Positions 8,078 to 16,959 of a stretch of 64,000 nt of DNA are shown one piece after another. This DNA is from Lysinibacillus irui. Its GTDB lineage: Bacteria; Bacillota; Bacilli; Bacillales_A; Planococcaceae. The translations under genes were made by a program, and so were the position numbers. Every line of letters begins with the position of its first letter. Position 1 is the stretch's first letter. The stretch lies in the NCBI RefSeq assembly GCF_028877475.1, contig NZ_CP113527.1:1295501-1359500 (forward strand), written 5' to 3'. The notes under the pieces are model-generated. The model saw only the letters and a program-made list of their open reading frames with translations, was not told the DNA's origin and did no database searches.

Positions 8078-9127
8078 ATGAAAGCTGCAGTTTGGCATGG
8101 TGTGAAAGATATTAGAGTAGAAGAGGTTGAATTACGAGCTTTAAGAGAAGAAGAAGTGAAAGTAAAAGTAGCGTGGGCTGGTATTTGTGGAAGTGATTTG
8201 CATGAATACGAAGAAGGTCCCGTTTTCGTACCAGTTGATGTCAAAGCTGAATTAACAGGTGAGGTTGCCCCACTTACAATGGGACATGAATTTGCTGGAA
8301 TCATCGAAGAAGTTGGCGCTAAGGTTACTGATTTTAAAGCAGGGGACCGAGTTGTAATCAACCCTACTTTAACGTATAGAAACAAGCATGAAGATGTCGA
8401 TCGTTATGATGGATTTAACTTCATCGGATTACATGGAGACGGTGGATTTGCAGAATATGTCAACGTCCCCGTAACAAATATCCACCGTTTAGCAGATAAT
8501 TTAACATTACAAGATGGTGCACTTGTAGAACCAATGGCTGTTGCTGTACAAGCTGTCAAAGATGCTGGGGTTACACTAGGAGATTCAGTTGCAGTATTTG
8601 GGGCCGGACCAATCGGATTATTAACAGTAATCGCTGCCAAAGCATCTGGTGCAAGCAAAGTTATTGTATTAGATTTATCTGACGAACGACTAGAGAAGGC
8701 AAAAGAATTAGGGGCAACTCATGTTATTAACTCAGGTAAAGAAAATCCTGTACAAGCAGTTCGAGCAATCGTAGCAGATGGAGTTGATGTATCCTTTGAG
8801 GTTGCTGGAGTAGCTCCTACCTTTAAACAAGCAATTGATGTAACAAAACCTCGTGGTAATATGATGATTGTTTCGATTTTTGCTAGACCGATCGAATGGA
8901 ATCCAATGCAACTTACAAATACAGGTGTTAATGTATTATCATCAATTGTTTATACACCATCAATTTTCCAAAGAACAATAGATGCTATGAGCTCTGGTCA
9001 ACTAAAACCACAAGGAATCATCACAAGTCAAATTGAACTAGATGAGATTGTTGACAAAGGATTCAAAACGTTAACAAGTGACAAAACACAATCTAAGATT
9101 TTAGTTGCGATAAGTGGAGAAAAATAA
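8078..9127 (+). CDS. bdhA: zinc-dependent 2,3-butanediol/polyol dehydrogenase-like enzyme
   Basis: A 349-residue medium-chain dehydrogenase with the catalytic zinc motif GICGSDLHEYEEGPVF (Cys and following His), GHEFAG, and a Rossmann motif FGAGPIGLLTVIAAKASGA. Length and the opening MKAAVWHGVKDIRVEEVE closely follow B. subtilis BdhA, which interconverts acetoin and 2,3-butanediol with NAD(H). The four structural-zinc cysteines of classical alcohol dehydrogenases are absent, as in BdhA. A GGGGG-type ribosome site precedes the ATG. The close upstream GntR suggests substrate-induced expression. Another secondary-alcohol or polyol substrate cannot be excluded. Confidence 0.78.
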   Translation: MKAAVWHGVKDIRVEEVELRALREEEVKVKVAWAGICGSDLHEYEEGPVFVPVDVKAELTGEVAPLTMGHEFAGIIEEVGAKVTDFKAGDRVVINPTLTYRNKHEDVDRYDGFNFIGLHGDGGFAEYVNVPVTNIHRLADNLTLQDGALVEPMAVAVQAVKDAGVTLGDSVAVFGAGPIGLLTVIAAKASGASKVIVLDLSDERLEKAKELGATHVINSGKENPVQAVRAIVADGVDVSFEVAGVAPTFKQAIDVTKPRGNMMIVSIFARPIEWNPMQLTNTGVNVLSSIVYTPSIFQRTIDAMSSGQLKPQGIITSQIELDEIVDKGFKTLTSDKTQSKILVAISGEK

Positions 9128-9150
9128 TATAGATTAATGTATATCTAACG

Positions 9151-9180
9151 GAGCATGGCTAATTACAGCCATGCTCTTTT
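9151..9180 (+). terminator. intrinsic terminator of the dehydrogenase unit
   Basis: GAGCATGGCT, a 6-nt loop, then AGCCATGCTC followed by TTTT. Confidence 0.92.
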
Positions 9181-9403
9181 CGTCTAGTCTCCTGACATAA
9201 CATTGTTTTACTCGGAATTTGATAGAGGGAAGGGGGCTTGAAAAATTAGTCTCGACTTTTTTCACTATCAACGTACAACAGGGAGCAGGGTACCAAATAT
9301 CAATAGGAAAGATTTTTACATAAATCGAAAGCGTATTGTACTGAACTTGGACAGGCCGAGGACTTGATACGCTTAGGAGTGTAATGAGACAAGAACAAAT
9401 GAC
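9181..9403. other. intergenic stretch without a recognised gene
   Basis: No ORF of useful length is present. The segment 9320-9375 differs in composition from its surroundings. AAGCGTAT and ATACGCTT, near its ends, could pair across about 30 nt. A 26-codon open frame there (ending AYCTELGQAEDLIRLGV) could be debris of a lost gene or mobile element, but I could not identify it. Confidence 0.3.
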
Positions 9404-9437
9404 AAAAGGAATCCAGAATGAACTTCTAGATTCCTTG
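9404..9437 (-). terminator. terminator of the YiaA-like gene
   Basis: On the minus strand AGGAATCTAGAA pairs with TTCTGGATTCCT (one mismatch) and is followed by TTTTGTC. Confidence 0.75.
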
Positions 9438-9448
9438 AGTGATATAAC

Positions 9449-9919
9449 TTAATTTCTTTCTTTTGCTCTTTGTGTGTCTCTAATGTTCTTTTGGACCGTA
9501 ATGGATGCAAATAAACTAAGAACAAAGGACATACCATAAAAACCTTTTTCGCTTAAAACAATACTTCCAGCATTATATAACCCAATACCCATTAATGAAA
9601 TAGATAGAATAAGTGCGATCCAACTAATACCATAATAAATACTAGTAACGGGTATTCCCTCATCTTTGTCTCTTACCGCTTTTTGTAACGATATGGCTGA
9701 ATAGAGTCCGAAAACTAAAACGGCTAAGTAATACCCTTTTTCATTTAGTTGCATCGTTGCGTTGAACAATCCTATAAGATAAGCAGAAACACCTACTAGC
9801 AAAGCTGCCCAAGAAGCACCTTTAAAAGCAGCAGTCGGTTCTCCCTCTTTTCTTTCTATTTTAATTTTCTGATCAGGTTGTTTTTCCTTATCTAATGAAG
9901 TTTCATTTTGATTAGACAA
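9449..9919 (-). CDS. YiaA/YiaB-type inner membrane protein
   Basis: A 156-residue protein. A charged cytoplasmic N-terminus (about 35 residues, rich in K and E) is followed by two copies of the YiaAB two-helix unit, each a hydrophobic pair linked by [20 protein letters not shown] in the first copy and [20 protein letters not shown] in the second. The copies end in QKAVRD and QKNIRD, so the internal duplication is plain. The family has no established biochemical function; E. coli YiaA/YiaB have been linked to salt and membrane stress. The gene stands alone with its own terminator and an AGGAGGAGAAGG ribosome site. Confidence 0.88.
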   Translation of the reverse strand: MSNQNETSLDKEKQPDQKIKIERKEGEPTAAFKGASWAALLVGVSAYLIGLFNATMQLNEKGYYLAVLVFGLYSAISLQKAVRDKDEGIPVTSIYYGISWIALILSISLMGIGLYNAGSIVLSEKGFYGMSFVLSLFASITVQKNIRDTQRAKERN

Positions 9920-10235
9920 TGAATCCTTCTCCTCCTTCTTTCACTGTATAAAAACATTCTATCATTCTAAAGGGATGTTATGAGAACAGAAATTTACAAA
10001 ATCTCACTTTCAGTAAAAAAGCAACTCTTTTTGTAGGAAACAGCTTAAATTTGTCCTATTTTGTAAAAATATAGACGGTTAATATGGATTATAAATGGTG
10101 CAACTGTGCCTAGTTCTTCAATGACAAAACTATAAAGGCTTCATGGTGATTTTTTGGAAAATTCTATTGTGTACTAAGATTAACTTTGTTTCAGATTATT
10201 CAAAGACACAGCTGATTATGTCAATGCACCGCTAT
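9920..10235. other. AT-rich intergenic region
   Basis: I see no convincing gene. The 64-codon plus-strand frame 10143-10337 has no ribosome site and runs antisense through the permease remnant, so I do not call it. The left part is presumably the promoter region of the YiaA-like gene. Confidence 0.4.
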
Positions 10236-10383
10236 ATTAGACTTGCGACTACAATAATAGAAATCATAAAAATGATTGATAACAGCTTTGTTTTGCTACA
10301 AATAAAGCTGTTAAAAACCACACTATTGATGAACTGAAATCACCAGAGACTACAAACGCTAACATGAATATGCTTCTTCCCAT
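10236..10383 (-). pseudogene. decayed 5' fragment of a second copy of the 2547-3944 permease gene
   Basis: The plus-strand text here aligns by eye with 3705-3830 of the intact gene: TTGATAACAGCT, ATAAAGCTGTTAAAAAC, GATGAA/GACGAA and the CATAACGTTT start context all match in order. About 100 bp are missing between 3840 and 3935. Similarity continues into the 5' flank: CTATAGAATATGAAGA and GGTGATGATTTT at 10414-10452 match 3975-4015. Stops and indels break the frame, and only the first quarter of the gene remains. It is therefore a relic of a duplicated, or laterally matched, permease locus about 6.5 kb away. Confidence 0.75.
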
Positions 10384-10617
10384 AACGTTTGCCCTACATT
10401 ATTCAACTTCTTTCTATAGAATATGAAGAAATAAAAAGAAGGTGATGATTTTAAATTCGATTAGTTGAAATGGAAGGTAATATTACAGAAGTAAACGATT
10501 AAACGCAGGATATAATGCTAGTAAAATTGGATATTCTTATAAAAGAACTCAATTTATACATGAGAGTTTTTCTATTAAAGTTTGTAAACTATAATATCCT
10601 ATAAGGAGTGATGTGTT

Positions 10618-10665
10618 ATGCAAATAAAACAATATAAATTTAATGATTCGGATAAAATAAACTAG
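10618..10665 (+). other. 15-codon minicistron with strong ribosome site
   Basis: ATAAGGAGTGATG precedes an ATG that opens the frame MQIKQYKFNDSDKIN and then stops. It ends 23 nt before the acetyltransferase start. It could be the N-terminal stub of a deleted acetyltransferase-like gene or a translated leader coupling into the next gene; the sequence alone does not decide. Confidence 0.4.
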
Positions 10666-10688
10666 ACTATTATAGGAGGAATCCAAAT

Positions 10689-11132
10689 TTGATTTATTTA
10701 AAATCTATTGATCAAAGTAATTGGGAAGATTGCATAGAACTGAAAGTAAAGCAGGAACAGCAAAGTTATGTAGCATCAAATTTGTATTCAATTGCGGAAA
10801 GTAAAATATTTCCTCATTTAAAAATTAAATCAATCTACTGCAATGAAAAGTTAATAGGTTTTGCAATGTATGGAATAGATTCAGACGATGGGAACTACTG
10901 GATTTATAGATTTATGATTGATGAACGTTTCCAAGGACATGGATATGGTAAGGCCGCAATGAAATTAATTATTCAAGATATAGAAGGCAGAAATGATTGT
11001 ACTGACGTAGTATGGCTTGGGTATCAACCGGAAAACGAACAGGGAAGAAGATTATATGCGAGTGTAGGATTTGAAGAAGTAGGAATTGCTCCATGGGGTG
11101 AAATGCTGGCTAAATTTAGCTTTTCTTCATGA
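10689..11132 (+). CDS. GNAT-family acetyltransferase, BltD/PaiA-like
   Basis: A 147-residue N-acetyltransferase. The acetyl-CoA binding motif reads RFQGHGYGKAAMKLI (about residues 79-93), preceded by the beta strand YWIYRFMID. The C-terminal part GYQPENEQGRRLYASVGFEEVG is the motif B region with the catalytic-type Tyr. The overall pattern (SIDQSNWEDCIELKV, and IKSIYCNEKLIGFAMYG) resembles Bacillus spermidine/diamine acetyltransferases such as BltD. The start is TTG 10689 behind AGGAGG at 10675-10680. A polyamine substrate is likely but not proven. Confidence 0.85.
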   Translation: MIYLKSIDQSNWEDCIELKVKQEQQSYVASNLYSIAESKIFPHLKIKSIYCNEKLIGFAMYGIDSDDGNYWIYRFMIDERFQGHGYGKAAMKLIIQDIEGRNDCTDVVWLGYQPENEQGRRLYASVGFEEVGIAPWGEMLAKFSFSS

Positions 11133-11236
11133 AGCTGAAGCATGTAGGTAAAAAATAAAATATTATTTTTAGTTTCTTTCATTTTTCGAAGTTAATTTTG
11201 CAGGGAGTGAACCATCCTAATTAGATTTTAGCCAAA

Positions 11237-11292
11237 AAGCCCGAACTATTTACAAAACATTAATTTAATGTTCTGTAAATTGTTTGGGTTTT
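11237..11292 (+). terminator. long intrinsic terminator
   Basis: AAGCCCGAAC-ATTTACA-AACATTA pairs with the matching strand at 11265-11292 with a few mismatches and ends in GGGTTTTC. It lies downstream of the acetyltransferase gene. Confidence 0.75.
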
Positions 11293-11575
11293 CAATTTAT
11301 AGGGATAACTTTTACTTCAACATTTTCTTGTGATATTTATAAGTCAATTGTTTATTTACCGTATATTGGCTGAATCTTTTATTAATTAAATGAATATTGA
11401 CGTGAAGTAACAAAAAACGCAATATTATTTCTTTGCGTGAACACGCAAAAAGAATGCGTAAGTAAACTTAATTTTGACGGAAAATACGGATTCTGTAGAC
11501 ACCAAAGTCCGCTATGCTCAATGAGTACTTTAAGAAATTAAAGTTCATTTTGAGAATAACAGGAGGGGTTTTGTC
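11293..11575. promoter_or_regulatory. upstream region of the CPBP/kinase module
   Basis: No gene. At 11417-11458 there is a cluster of alternating GCGT/ACGC steps: TTTGCGTG at 11432-11439 is followed after 2 nt by its complement, and further half sites lie on each side. This looks like a protein-binding dyad rather than a terminator. GGAGGGG precedes the CPBP start. Confidence 0.4.
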
Positions 11576-12385
11576 ATGTCTGAGGTTTACCGTAAACTTG
11601 TAGATTTTTTCAACTTGTCTGATCCGAACTATATCCGTTTCGTCCGTAAATATGAAGCCAAAACAAAAAAAGAAATTGCTTTTTACTTGTTTATTGGTTT
11701 GTTACCCGGTCTGATAGCATATGTTTTCATCTATCCGCTTCGAGAGATGATAATGGCATGGACCGACTTATCAGCTCATTATGTGCAGTTATATGTGCTT
11801 GTCCTAATGAGTGCCGGCTGGCATATGCTCGTTCCTTTCCTAATGCTACGATACAAGGACAGACTTTCATTCAAGGAATCACTCGTATACTTAGGCTTCA
11901 CCAGACTTGATCTGAAAGGGCTGGTATTCGTCTTTCCGATTTTGACGATTCTATTCACGCTTTTATCGTTACCTTATGTAAAATATGTCTATCCACCATT
12001 TTTTGAATGGCTGAATGGATTCCCTGCTTTCCATATGGGGGAATGGCATGTTTTTTATCAAGGATACTATGATCCAGCTTTTCCGTTACCGTTATTGCTA
12101 ATTGGCCTAATTGGAAATTTTATCGGTGAGGAAATTTATTTTAGGGGTTATTTGCTACGTAAAGTGGGACTTCTCAAGTTTGATTGGCTATGGATTGCCA
12201 TCATTTTTCAACTCTATCACATGTGGCAAGTGCCAATTAACTGGGCGTACGTTCCGTTAGCCATAATGATTCCTGAAGAAATCTTAGTGAAGTTGCGCAA
12301 AAATATTTATGGCGCTATCCTGCTGCATTTATTTGTCAATTTTTTATGGGGGATGATTAACATGTATTTAGTGGGAGTTCGATAA
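11576..12385 (+). CDS. CPBP-family intramembrane metalloprotease (Abi/Rce1-like)
   Basis: A 269-residue polytopic membrane protein. All family motifs are present: EEIYFR at residues 185-190 (EExxxR), FQLYH ending in H215, and HLFVN with H251 and N255. These residues coordinate the metal and form the active site in Rce1/CPBP proteases. About eight hydrophobic segments are visible. Known members cut prenylated proteins or process bacteriocins and peptide signals. Immediately downstream (78 nt) lie a ComP-like sensor kinase and its response regulator, so it may process or be controlled by their signal (inference). Base composition is visibly more GC-rich than in genes left of 11 kb. Confidence 0.9.
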   Translation: MSEVYRKLVDFFNLSDPNYIRFVRKYEAKTKKEIAFYLFIGLLPGLIAYVFIYPLREMIMAWTDLSAHYVQLYVLVLMSAGWHMLVPFLMLRYKDRLSFKESLVYLGFTRLDLKGLVFVFPILTILFTLLSLPYVKYVYPPFFEWLNGFPAFHMGEWHVFYQGYYDPAFPLPLLLIGLIGNFIGEEIYFRGYLLRKVGLLKFDWLWIAIIFQLYHMWQVPINWAYVPLAIMIPEEILVKLRKNIYGAILLHLFVNFLWGMINMYLVGVR

Positions 12386-12469
12386 GCGCTTAGCATGTCA
12401 TTCACCTTTACTTTTATGCTCGACTAAGTGATTTATTAGAGTAATATACTTAAAGAGAGGTGAGTGGAT

Positions 12470-14722
12470 TTGCAAAAAATAGCCCGTAAATATAATTTAG
12501 CTGTATACAGTTCAGCCTTGTTATTTTTACTTGTTGCAGGTTATATTCATGCCATTACTTTAAAGAATCCATATACTGGTTTAATGTTCCTTGAAGACGG
12601 AAACACCTGGGTCGTTGCATCCATCGATCCAGCCGGTAAGGTTAGAGAATGGGACATCCATATCGGTGACAGACTTTTGATGGTTGATGGTCAAAAGCCA
12701 GAAATAATGAAATTAGGTAATCGTGCTTATCTGAAGAAATTGGGGGTACTTCAGTTCGAGCGCGAGGGCTTGGGTCGCTTCGAATTGCGTAGTGAATTAG
12801 CAATGTCAGAAGTTTATAAAAGTTTGTATGCAGCATGCGTGGAATTGGCGCTGCTCGTTATCGGACTGGCTGCCTATAGGAACAAGCCTGAGTCCTATAT
12901 GGTGCGTCGTTTTTATGCATTAAATGTATTTATGGCGGCGACGCTGCTATCGGTCTATTCAACAGAGACTGTGCTTACTGGACTAATATTGCCTGTCGTT
13001 GTTAGTTGGTTGCCTTACCTGCTATTTGCTTTCTTCGTTGCCTTCGTATTTCGCACGGTCCCAAGGTGGATTGGTTTAGTAATGGCTGTCTATCGGGTAT
13101 TGGCAGCTATGTTCGCTGTATATGCTTTACTAGTTTTCTCGCTAGGGGTCATCCCAGGATGGACCAGGAGTGCTCTTCATGCAGCACTGATTGGTACATT
13201 ACTTGCCCTATTCGTCATTACTATCATATATTGGCGTACGATGGATCGCGCTGAAAAAAATCAGCTTCTTACATTTGTTGCTGCGTTGACATTTGGCCTG
13301 TTACCTTACCTGTTTTTATATGCACTCCCTGATCTACTATGGGGGGAATACATAGTGTTGCCGGATATGACATTGGCCGGTCTTATTGTTTTCCCAGCTT
13401 CCATCCTAACGTTGTGGACCAGACAAAAGCTGCTAGATATCCGTTTTTATCTCCCTAGTTTAGTTATTAATGGATTATTTTTGGGGATTGCAACTATCCT
13501 GATAGCAGCGCTTATACGTTCTAGTGCATCTCTACTAACACTTATATTGTGTGGTGCGTTTATTATTCTCACATTGCTACACCGACTTGGACTTGATAGT
13601 TTCAAACGACAGCGGAAGAAACGGGAAAATCTATTGGATCAACAAAGGTTAGAGATGTCGATTAGGCTTGCTGAACATCGTAATAGCCGTGATCTATTAC
13701 GAATGCTTGCCGAGCTCGTCCATAGCGTGACAGATATTGAAGGGCTTTGCTTCGTCTGGAATCGGGGAAGTGAAGCTATTATCTATGGAACAGGCCAATT
13801 TACCGAGACGCATACCAATTTTAGCCAACCTTCACTAACTGTTTTTGCACAAGTGATGAATCTTGTACAGCCTGATGGAAAGGTCATAGGCTATTTGGGA
13901 CTTGGTTCAAAAAAAAATAATACTTCCTTTACGCCTGAAGAACTAAGCTTAATCAACAAAGTAAGGCAAGAAACCGTTAGTCTCCTGATGGGTGCTGCTT
14001 TACTCGATGAACTAAGAGGAGCGAGAAGTGAATTACCAAAGGAAACCTCAGAATACAGATTGCTAGAAGCCCAGCAGGCAGAGCGGATTCGGTTGTCATA
14101 TTACTTGCATGATCATGTGTTGCAGAATCTAATTTTTCTTGCTCGCGATTTGGAAGAGTTACACGATACCGAGCGAAGTGACAGGCAGTTAACCGCCGTT
14201 TGGTTAAAATGTTTGTACGATACGCAACGTGACATCCGAAAGCTATGCGATGATTTATATCCGCACATCATTGACCAGGCGGGGTTAGATGCAGCACTGC
14301 TCTGGCTCGCACGCACAGTTAAAGAGAACGGAGGCCCTGCAATTAAGTTGGACAACAAATTGCCAGCTACGTTGCCTCCATTATACAAAATGACACTATT
14401 TCGAATTGTTAGGGAGCTTGCAAATAATACGGTTAAGCACGCGAAGGCACGAAAGTTGGAAATTCAGCTATGGGAAAATGATGACGCGTTCTGTGGAAAG
14501 GTCAGTGATGATGGCATCGGATTCGATCCAGTACAAGCTAAAGACAGTACTGACTCTAAAGGATTTGGGCTTGTCACAATCAGTAGTCAAGTAGCTAAAT
14601 TTGGAGGAGCTATCGAGATTGAATCGGAAGCTGAACGAGGTACGATTGTCTTTATTAGACTGCCAAAACTGGGAGGTGAAGCAAATTATGGATCAACCAA
14701 TCAAAGTTCTGTTACTCGATGA
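12470..14722 (+). CDS. ComP-like sensor histidine kinase with PDZ-like extracytoplasmic loop
   Basis: About 750 residues. An N-terminal membrane helix is followed by a PDZ-like loop (about residues 35-80: SIDPAGKVREWDIHIGDRLL), six to seven further membrane helices (about 110-370), a linker with a degenerate GAF-like region, and a HisKA_3-type dimerisation helix with phospho-acceptor His near 547 in YYLHDHVLQNLIFLARDLE. The ATPase domain follows, with N-box RELANNTVKHAKA and glycine boxes DDGIGFDP and GFGLVTI. This is the layout of ComP, the ComX pheromone sensor. I prefer TTG 12470 to GTG 12464 because AGAGAGG ends at 12460. The response regulator gene overlaps its end by 35 nt. No comQ or comX is visible. 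Confidence 0.9.
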   Translation: MQKIARKYNLAVYSSALLFLLVAGYIHAITLKNPYTGLMFLEDGNTWVVASIDPAGKVREWDIHIGDRLLMVDGQKPEIMKLGNRAYLKKLGVLQFEREGLGRFELRSELAMSEVYKSLYAACVELALLVIGLAAYRNKPESYMVRRFYALNVFMAATLLSVYSTETVLTGLILPVVVSWLPYLLFAFFVAFVFRTVPRWIGLVMAVYRVLAAMFAVYALLVFSLGVIPGWTRSALHAALIGTLLALFVITIIYWRTMDRAEKNQLLTFVAALTFGLLPYLFLYALPDLLWGEYIVLPDMTLAGLIVFPASILTLWTRQKLLDIRFYLPSLVINGLFLGIATILIAALIRSSASLLTLILCGAFIILTLLHRLGLDSFKRQRKKRENLLDQQRLEMSIRLAEHRNSRDLLRMLAELVHSVTDIEGLCFVWNRGSEAIIYGTGQFTETHTNFSQPSLTVFAQVMNLVQPDGKVIGYLGLGSKKNNTSFTPEELSLINKVRQETVSLLMGAALLDELRGARSELPKETSEYRLLEAQQAERIRLSYYLHDHVLQNLIFLARDLEELHDTERSDRQLTAVWLKCLYDTQRDIRKLCDDLYPHIIDQAGLDAALLWLARTVKENGGPAIKLDNKLPATLPPLYKMTLFRIVRELANNTVKHAKARKLEIQLWENDDAFCGKVSDDGIGFDPVQAKDSTDSKGFGLVTISSQVAKFGGAIEIESEAERGTIVFIRLPKLGGEANYGSTNQSSVTR

Positions 14723-15317
14723 TCATCCACTTGTCATGGAGGGATTGAAAAATCGACTAGAGCGTGAGCAGGATATGCAGGTCGTAGAGACATTCAGTGA
14801 CCCGCTTGAGGTGATTAAACGTATCGGTACATTGAAGCCGGACGTCGCCGTAATTGACATTTCAATGCCAGGTATGACGGGATTTGACTTGGCAGTAGAA
14901 ATAAAGCGGACTTACGATATGGCAATCAAAATGATCGTGCTGTCGGGTTATGTCTACGATGAATATGTGCAAAAAGCTTATGAGATAGGAATACATGCTT
15001 ATTTATCGAAGCAGGCGACCTATCCACAAATAATAAATGCCATTCGGCAGAGTATGCTTGGTCTGCGGCTCGTACCGGAAAATATCACTACATTACCGAG
15101 AGCTGATCAATTAACACCAACAGAAAAGGCTGTACTAAAGCAAATAGCGCTTCAGAAGACAAATAAAGAAATTGCTAGGGAGCTAGCTATGAGTCAGCGG
15201 ACGGTGGAATATCATATGGCGGCAATTAACCAAAAGCTTGAGGTGAAGACAAGGGTCGGGGCGGTAGCAAAAGGCTATGAAATGGGATTGCTAGAACGCT
15301 TATACGACAGAAGCTAG
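14688..15317 (+). CDS. NarL/ComA-type response regulator
   Basis: A 209-residue regulator. The receiver domain has DDHP acidic residues near position 10, phospho-acceptor D57 in VAVIDISMPG, the switch serine in IVLSGY, and lysine in AYLSKQ. The C-terminal LuxR helix-turn-helix spans about residues 142-200 (LTPTEKAVLKQIALQKTNKE, then SQRTVEYHMAAINQKL). ATG 14688, behind GGGAGGTGAA, fits the receiver start; the longer frame from 14601 adds a non-homologous extension. It overlaps the kinase gene and is its evident partner. It resembles ComA and DegU, but the target promoters are unknown. Confidence 0.92.
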   Translation: MDQPIKVLLLDDHPLVMEGLKNRLEREQDMQVVETFSDPLEVIKRIGTLKPDVAVIDISMPGMTGFDLAVEIKRTYDMAIKMIVLSGYVYDEYVQKAYEIGIHAYLSKQATYPQIINAIRQSMLGLRLVPENITTLPRADQLTPTEKAVLKQIALQKTNKEIARELAMSQRTVEYHMAAINQKLEVKTRVGAVAKGYEMGLLERLYDRS

Positions 15318-15460
15318 CATTAAAGTGTTAATTGCCGCTATAGCGATACTTTTTACATTAGATAGTGAATAGTGAAGTAGGAATGAGTCTGAGTGCCAAA
15401 CGGCCCATGGCAACATTAATATAAATTTGTAATAAAGCACATAGTTAGATTAATAATTGA

Positions 15461-15503
15461 AGAAACGGATTTGGATTAAGAAGAAATCTCCAACTCCGTT
15501 TCT
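15461..15503 (-). terminator. terminator-like hairpin for the MFS gene
   Basis: AGAAACGGA at 15461-15469 pairs with TCCGTTTCT at 15495-15503, with TTGG/CCAA pairing inside. The T-tract on the minus strand is weak. Confidence 0.6.
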
Positions 15504-15523
15504 CTAAAGAAAAAATTATAGAA

Positions 15524-16717
15524 TTACTTCTTCTCTGTAGTAAAATAAAGTAAGGATATAATTGGAAATGTTATTCCAACCCATAATGCTGTACTCCATC
15601 CTCCCTCGGCATATGCCCACCCCCCTATTGCAGATCCAATTGCACCGCCAAAAAAGAAAATAGCCATGAATAACCCATTCAGCCGACTACGAATTTCGGA
15701 ACTCAACGAGAAAATCTCGCGTTGTCCGAGCACAAGATTTGCGGATACTCCAGCATCCAACAATAACGATGAAACTACGAGAACAGCTATTCCGATGGGT
15801 GAACTTGTTTGGATGATAAGTGGCAATAAAAGAGAAATAACAACTGTAAGGAGTGCTATTCCTGTTGCAAGTCTAGTAAAGCCACGATCTGCAATTCGTC
15901 CGGCTATGGGTGCAGCTACTGCACCTGCAACTCCAACTAGCGCGAATAATGCAACTTCTTTCTGAGAAAAATGAAACATAGAGCTAGTTAACAGTTGAGG
16001 AACTGTAGTCCAAAATAAACTAAAAGATGCAAATACACATGCATGATATGCAGCCCGACGGCGTAATATTGGGGTTGTTCTTAGCAAATGCCACATAGAA
16101 TAGAGCAGAGCTAAATAGTGAGTGTCAGTTGAAGGCTTTCTTGTAGGTAACACCTTCGCAAGTACGATAGCTAAAATAATAATAGCTATAGCAGATAAAA
16201 TAAATATGGCATGCCAGCCAAAAAAATCAGCGACTAAGCTCGATAAAGGACGTGATAGCATAATTCCAAGTAACAAACCGCTCATCACATTGCCAACAAC
16301 TCGCCCGCGTGAAGAATCGGATGCAAGATAAGAAGCAAAGGGGACGAGTACTTGGGTAGCTACCGAGCCTAAACCAATGACAAATGAAGCGGCTAGGAAC
16401 AACCAAGTTTGTTTAGACAGTGCTGTAATGATGAGAGCAACTGCCGTGATAAGTAAAGATGAGACAACTAACTTCCGATTTTCTAAAATATCTCCTAAAG
16501 GCACGATAAATAACAAACCGACTACGTAACCGATTTGTGTTAACGTAACGATAAAGCCAGAACTGTTTGCTGACAACCCGATGGATGAGCTAATTACTCC
16601 GACTAAGGGCTGTGCATAATACAGATTAGCAACAATGATACCGCATGCTGTTGCCAACAGGAAAGTTAACCAAGAAGGGATGTTTTTTTCAAATGTTTGT
16701 TTAGTTATATTAGGCAT
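15524..16717 (-). CDS. MFS transporter (drug-efflux type)
   Basis: A 397-residue, twelve-helix major facilitator. The loop between helices 2 and 3 reads [10 protein letters not shown] (motif A type, GxLxDRxGRK degenerate), and the proline/glycine-rich helix 5 ([22 protein letters not shown]) is the antiporter-like motif C region. It resembles YnfM/YgaY-type exporters. The start is ATG 16717, nine nt after AAGGAG; the frame can be extended to TTG 16726, which would sit on the ribosome site. It is divergent from a TetR gene, and the interval contains three repressor sites. The exported compound is unknown. Confidence 0.9.
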   Translation of the reverse strand: MPNITKQTFEKNIPSWLTFLLATACGIIVANLYYAQPLVGVISSSIGLSANSSGFIVTLTQIGYVVGLLFIVPLGDILENRKLVVSSLLITAVALIITALSKQTWLFLAASFVIGLGSVATQVLVPFASYLASDSSRGRVVGNVMSGLLLGIMLSRPLSSLVADFFGWHAIFILSAIAIIILAIVLAKVLPTRKPSTDTHYLALLYSMWHLLRTTPILRRRAAYHACVFASFSLFWTTVPQLLTSSMFHFSQKEVALFALVGVAGAVAAPIAGRIADRGFTRLATGIALLTVVISLLLPLIIQTSSPIGIAVLVVSSLLLDAGVSANLVLGQREIFSLSSEIRSRLNGLFMAIFFFGGAIGSAIGGWAYAEGGWSTALWVGITFPIISLLYFTTEKK

Positions 16718-16811
16718 ACTGAACAACTCCTTATGTGAAAATTTATTGTTTAAACACTAATAATTACAACGCCATGTTGTTTCCTCCCTTAAGTTTTGTT
16801 CAATTATAAAT

Positions 16812-16825
16812 ACTAAACGTATAGT
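16812..16825. promoter_or_regulatory. TetR operator copy 1
   Basis: ACTAAACGTATAGT, a near-palindrome. It is the first of three copies between the divergent exporter and TetR genes. Confidence 0.75.
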
Positions 16826-16851
16826 ATATAAAATGATTAACAACATAATAT

Positions 16852-16865
16852 ACTGAACGTACAGT
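16852..16865. promoter_or_regulatory. TetR operator copy 2
   Basis: ACTGAACGTACAGT; only the central-flank bases break full symmetry. It starts 40 bp from copy 1. Confidence 0.78.
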
Positions 16866-16913
16866 TTTGTAAATAGGCAAATCCAACTTTCTGTTTTTCT
16901 ATATAATTGATAT

Positions 16914-16927
16914 ACTGAACTTATAGT
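16914..16927. promoter_or_regulatory. TetR operator copy 3
   Basis: ACTGAACTTATAGT, 33 bp before the TetR start and so probably autoregulatory. Confidence 0.75.
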
Positions 16928-16959
16928 TTTTAAATTCCGGAAGAAAGGTGATACTTATA

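Noticed and set aside
9181..9403. Insertion sequence remnant
   Set aside because: Slightly different composition and a possible 8-bp inverted repeat, but no transposase motif, target duplication or terminal repeats could be shown.
10143..10337. Plus-strand ORF of 64 codons
   Set aside because: It lies antisense to the permease remnant and has no ribosome site.
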